64,000 nucleotides of DNA from Chalara sp. BL73 (Eukaryota > Ascomycota > Leotiomycetes > Helotiales). Under the pieces are notes generated by a model. That model ran no database searches. It was not told the DNA's origin and saw only the letters and a list, made by a program, of their open reading frames with translations. The DNA lies in NCBI GenBank assembly GCA_918026815.1, contig CAKJVC010000010.1:2730501-2794500 (forward strand), written 5' to 3'. Numbering within the stretch: the stretch's first letter is position 1; each line of letters opens with the position of its first letter. A program made the position numbers and the translations under genes. Positions 63,361-64,000 of this stretch are shown piece by piece.

Positions 63361-64000
63361 CTAGGACGCTGGGACAGGTTTAAGCTCCTCAACCCTTTCA
63401 ATGCTGTGGGAAACTACTATTGGAAGGCGCCTTACGATACACACATACAATGGGAAGTATGCCTAGATATAACGTCAGTAACATCGATTTTTTATTGAGA
63501 ACCGGAGAAGCTACCTTCAAAGCTGGGTCGTTGGCTTCTAGGCGCGCCTGCGCAATGAGTAAATGCACATCTTGGATGGGCATTCTGTCGAGCTTTTATC
63601 AGCCTGGTGTATCAATCAACAGCAGTAGCCTACCCAAGTCTCTCTGCAAACGGATATATGGCCAAAGACGAGAGCATCTGTTGCACATTCTCTCTATTGG
63701 CTTCCCCAATGTCATGGTCTCTTCGTTCTATAGGACGTATTAGCCTTGTGGGAAACTAAGAGCACGCATTATGTTGTGATCCAAATCTTGGATATGACGG
63801 ACCGGTTGACCATCCGCAGGTGGGCAATTGTATCATGCGATGTTCCACATCGACAAACCCCGCGTCTCTCATCAAGTTAGGAAGACGCAAGGGTACTCGG
63901 AGGTCTTTAAGGCCTTCCATACTCTCACTACCAAGAGAACGTCAGTAGGCTCTACTGAGATGACTGCAATAATGCCCATACAGGTATCTGGCACTCCATT
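63361..64000 (-). CDS. LaeA-like SAM-dependent methyltransferase, 3' half
   Basis: A type of class I methyltransferase common in filamentous fungi (LaeA-like). The gene runs off the right edge, so its SAM-binding N-terminal half lies outside. Reading leftward: PLRLPNLMRDAGFVDVEHRM and IQLPTCGWST; an intron of about 75 bp (GTCCGT...TATAG); then DHDIGEANRENVQQMLSSLA and IYPFAERLG. An intron of about 50 bp (GTAGGC...GACAG) leads to MPIQDVHLLIAQARLEANDP, and one more intron to AYFPLYVCIVRR and the stop at 63361-63363. This order (AGF.DVe.R, GEANREN..qML, M....hlLI..AR.E..NPALKAYFP.YV) is the usual C-terminal pattern. Introns restore one frame, so the gene looks intact in the part shown. A specific substrate cannot be assigned. 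Confidence 0.72.

Overview
The window is nuclear DNA of a filamentous ascomycete (Pezizomycotina). The evidence is short GT-AG introns of about 50-90 bp in most genes, fungal-only families (Zn2Cys6 and C2H2 regulators, a HET/NB-ARC/TPR NLR, DUF7587, DUF3425) and ascomycete-type housekeeping proteins (CDC48, EF2, CSF1). The general look suggests Leotiomycetes, but that is an impression, not a proof.

Left part (0-11 kb) looks like a small catabolic cluster. It holds an MFS sugar-type transporter (638-2575, +), an alpha/beta-hydrolase (3032-4393, -), a Baeyer-Villiger monooxygenase (5087-6804, +) and a Zn2Cys6 regulator (8644-10992, +). The hydrolase and monooxygenase are divergent. Their shared 693-bp promoter holds a perfect CGG-type inverted repeat (4915-4931). 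A BVMO turns a ketone into an ester or lactone that such a hydrolase can open, so a ketone-degradation module with its own importer and regulator is a reasonable inference. The regulator has four frame breaks in its second half. A relic of another regulator lies at 7196-7500.

Conserved core: CDC48 (11539-14272, -), a SET/MYND protein (17718-19962, -), a C2H2/fungal_trans regulator (37782-41156, +), an RBM26/27-like RNA-binding protein (41826-44173, +), elongation factor 2 (44742-47569, -), the giant lipid-transfer protein CSF1 (48670-58547, -) and a DUF300/TMEM184-type membrane protein (59029-61632, +). These are intact, apart from one missing base in CDC48 that is most likely a sequence error.

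Accessory island (about 26.6-33.4 kb): a HET-NB-ARC-TPR NLR, a Myb/SANT-like remnant, a DUF7587 gene and a DUF3425 protein. Each carries single-base frame breaks, mostly at homopolymers. Gene-poor stretches flank it: AT-rich desert 20-24.2 kb, strand-skewed DNA 24.4-25.3 kb, and homopolymer-rich DNA 33.4-37.7 kb. The right edge holds the 3' half of a LaeA-like SAM-dependent methyltransferase (63361 to beyond 64000, -).

Intron positions were placed by eye from splice signals and family conservation. Those marked approximate may be off by a few bases.
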